Origin: Clitoria ternatea
Taxonomy: Eukaryota; Streptophyta; Magnoliopsida; Fabales; Fabaceae
NCBI GenBank assembly: GCA_037962975.1
Contig: CM075675.1
Location: 105,732,218 to 105,796,217 of the forward strand
Length of the DNA: 64,000 nt
Direction: 5' to 3'
The position numbers were made by a program, and so were the translations under genes. Under the pieces are notes generated by a model. The model was not told where the DNA came from, ran no database searches, and saw only the letters and a list, made by a program, of their open reading frames with translations. Positions 63,982-64,000 of this stretch are shown in pieces; the first letter of the stretch is position 1; each line of letters starts with the position of its first letter.

Positions 63982-64000
63982 AGGGATATAACTTAGCGGT
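63982..64000 (+). tRNA. trnV-GAC: trnV-GAC 5' end (plastid-derived, cut by window end)
   Basis: AGGGATATAACTTAGCGGT matches the first 19 bases of plastid tRNA-Val(GAC), whose sequence has CTCAGCGG; here the C is T. Only the acceptor 5' strand and part of the D arm are visible. It is part of the NUPT and presumably a tRNA pseudogene. Confidence 0.85.

Larger units (their letters stand above)
60405..64000. other. Nuclear insertion of plastid DNA (NUPT), inverted-repeat region
   Basis: Contiguous plastid sequence in native order: 5' part of ndhB, rps7, rps12 exon 3, intron and exon 2, the long rps12-trnV spacer, and the start of trnV-GAC. The left junction with methyltransferase intron 2 is at about 60405. 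The right end is outside the window. Stops in ndhB and rps7, missense changes in rps12 and a change in trnV show it is nuclear and decaying, not plastid contamination. Most changes noticed are C-to-T or G-to-A. Confidence 0.93.

Noticed and set aside
60405..64000. Plastid contig misjoined to nuclear sequence
   Set aside because: Stops, a frameshift and many substitutions in normally invariant plastid genes argue for a true nuclear copy, although junction reads would be decisive.

Overview
This is nuclear plant DNA from a dicot, probably a papilionoid legume. The predicted chaperonin-60 beta and glycolate oxidase proteins resemble pea and soybean family members as I remember them; no search was run. 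Three host genes account for the non-mobile content. Minus strand 1221-9733 is a 14-exon gene for plastid chaperonin-60 beta (594 aa). Minus strand 50484-54452 is an 11-exon gene for peroxisomal glycolate oxidase (371 aa). From 59684 on the plus strand are the first two coding exons of a caffeoyl-CoA O-methyltransferase-like gene that runs out of the window.

Most of the rest is LTR retrotransposons, several nested, and many boundaries are supported by target-site duplications (TSDs). A complete Ty1/copia element (2799-7670, TSD CATGC, LTRs identical by eye, open polyprotein) lies in intron 7 of the chaperonin gene. A decayed solo-LTR-like sequence (11603-42066, TSD CACCT) was split by a 28 kb Ty3/gypsy Tat-lineage element (12784-40956, TSD AATTC). 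That element was in turn invaded by a Cassandra TRIM carrying 5S-rRNA-derived LTRs (18888-19954, TSD CGGGT) and by a 10 kb non-autonomous element with 3.8 kb LTRs (21351-31439, TSD CTGAT). A second solo-LTR-like sequence (44429-47460, TSD TATGT) and a decayed Tat-type gag fragment follow.

The Tat element is the most unusual part. Its gag-pol runs on the minus strand, with one in-frame TGA in the integrase region. Between pol and the 3' LTR are two tandem modules on the opposite strand. Each has a polypurine-tract-like start, a leader, a two-exon gene for a large protein with a coiled-coil second half, and a minisatellite. The minisatellite units form two-level inverted repeats whose arms change in a compensatory way between copies, including an exactly tandem 820 bp duplication. 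The second antisense gene is interrupted by the 10 kb element, but its frame is unbroken on either side.

The 10 kb element has its own antisense surprise: a 49-codon single-membrane-segment ORF behind a TATA box and two perfect matches to the mitosis-specific activator (MSA) consensus. The right edge (about 60405-64000) is plastid DNA carrying ndhB, rps7, rps12 exons 2-3 and the start of trnV-GAC, with decay mostly by C-to-T/G-to-A changes. It sits in the second intron of the methyltransferase gene and continues past the window. All annotation is by eye; family names rest on motif recognition, not database searches.
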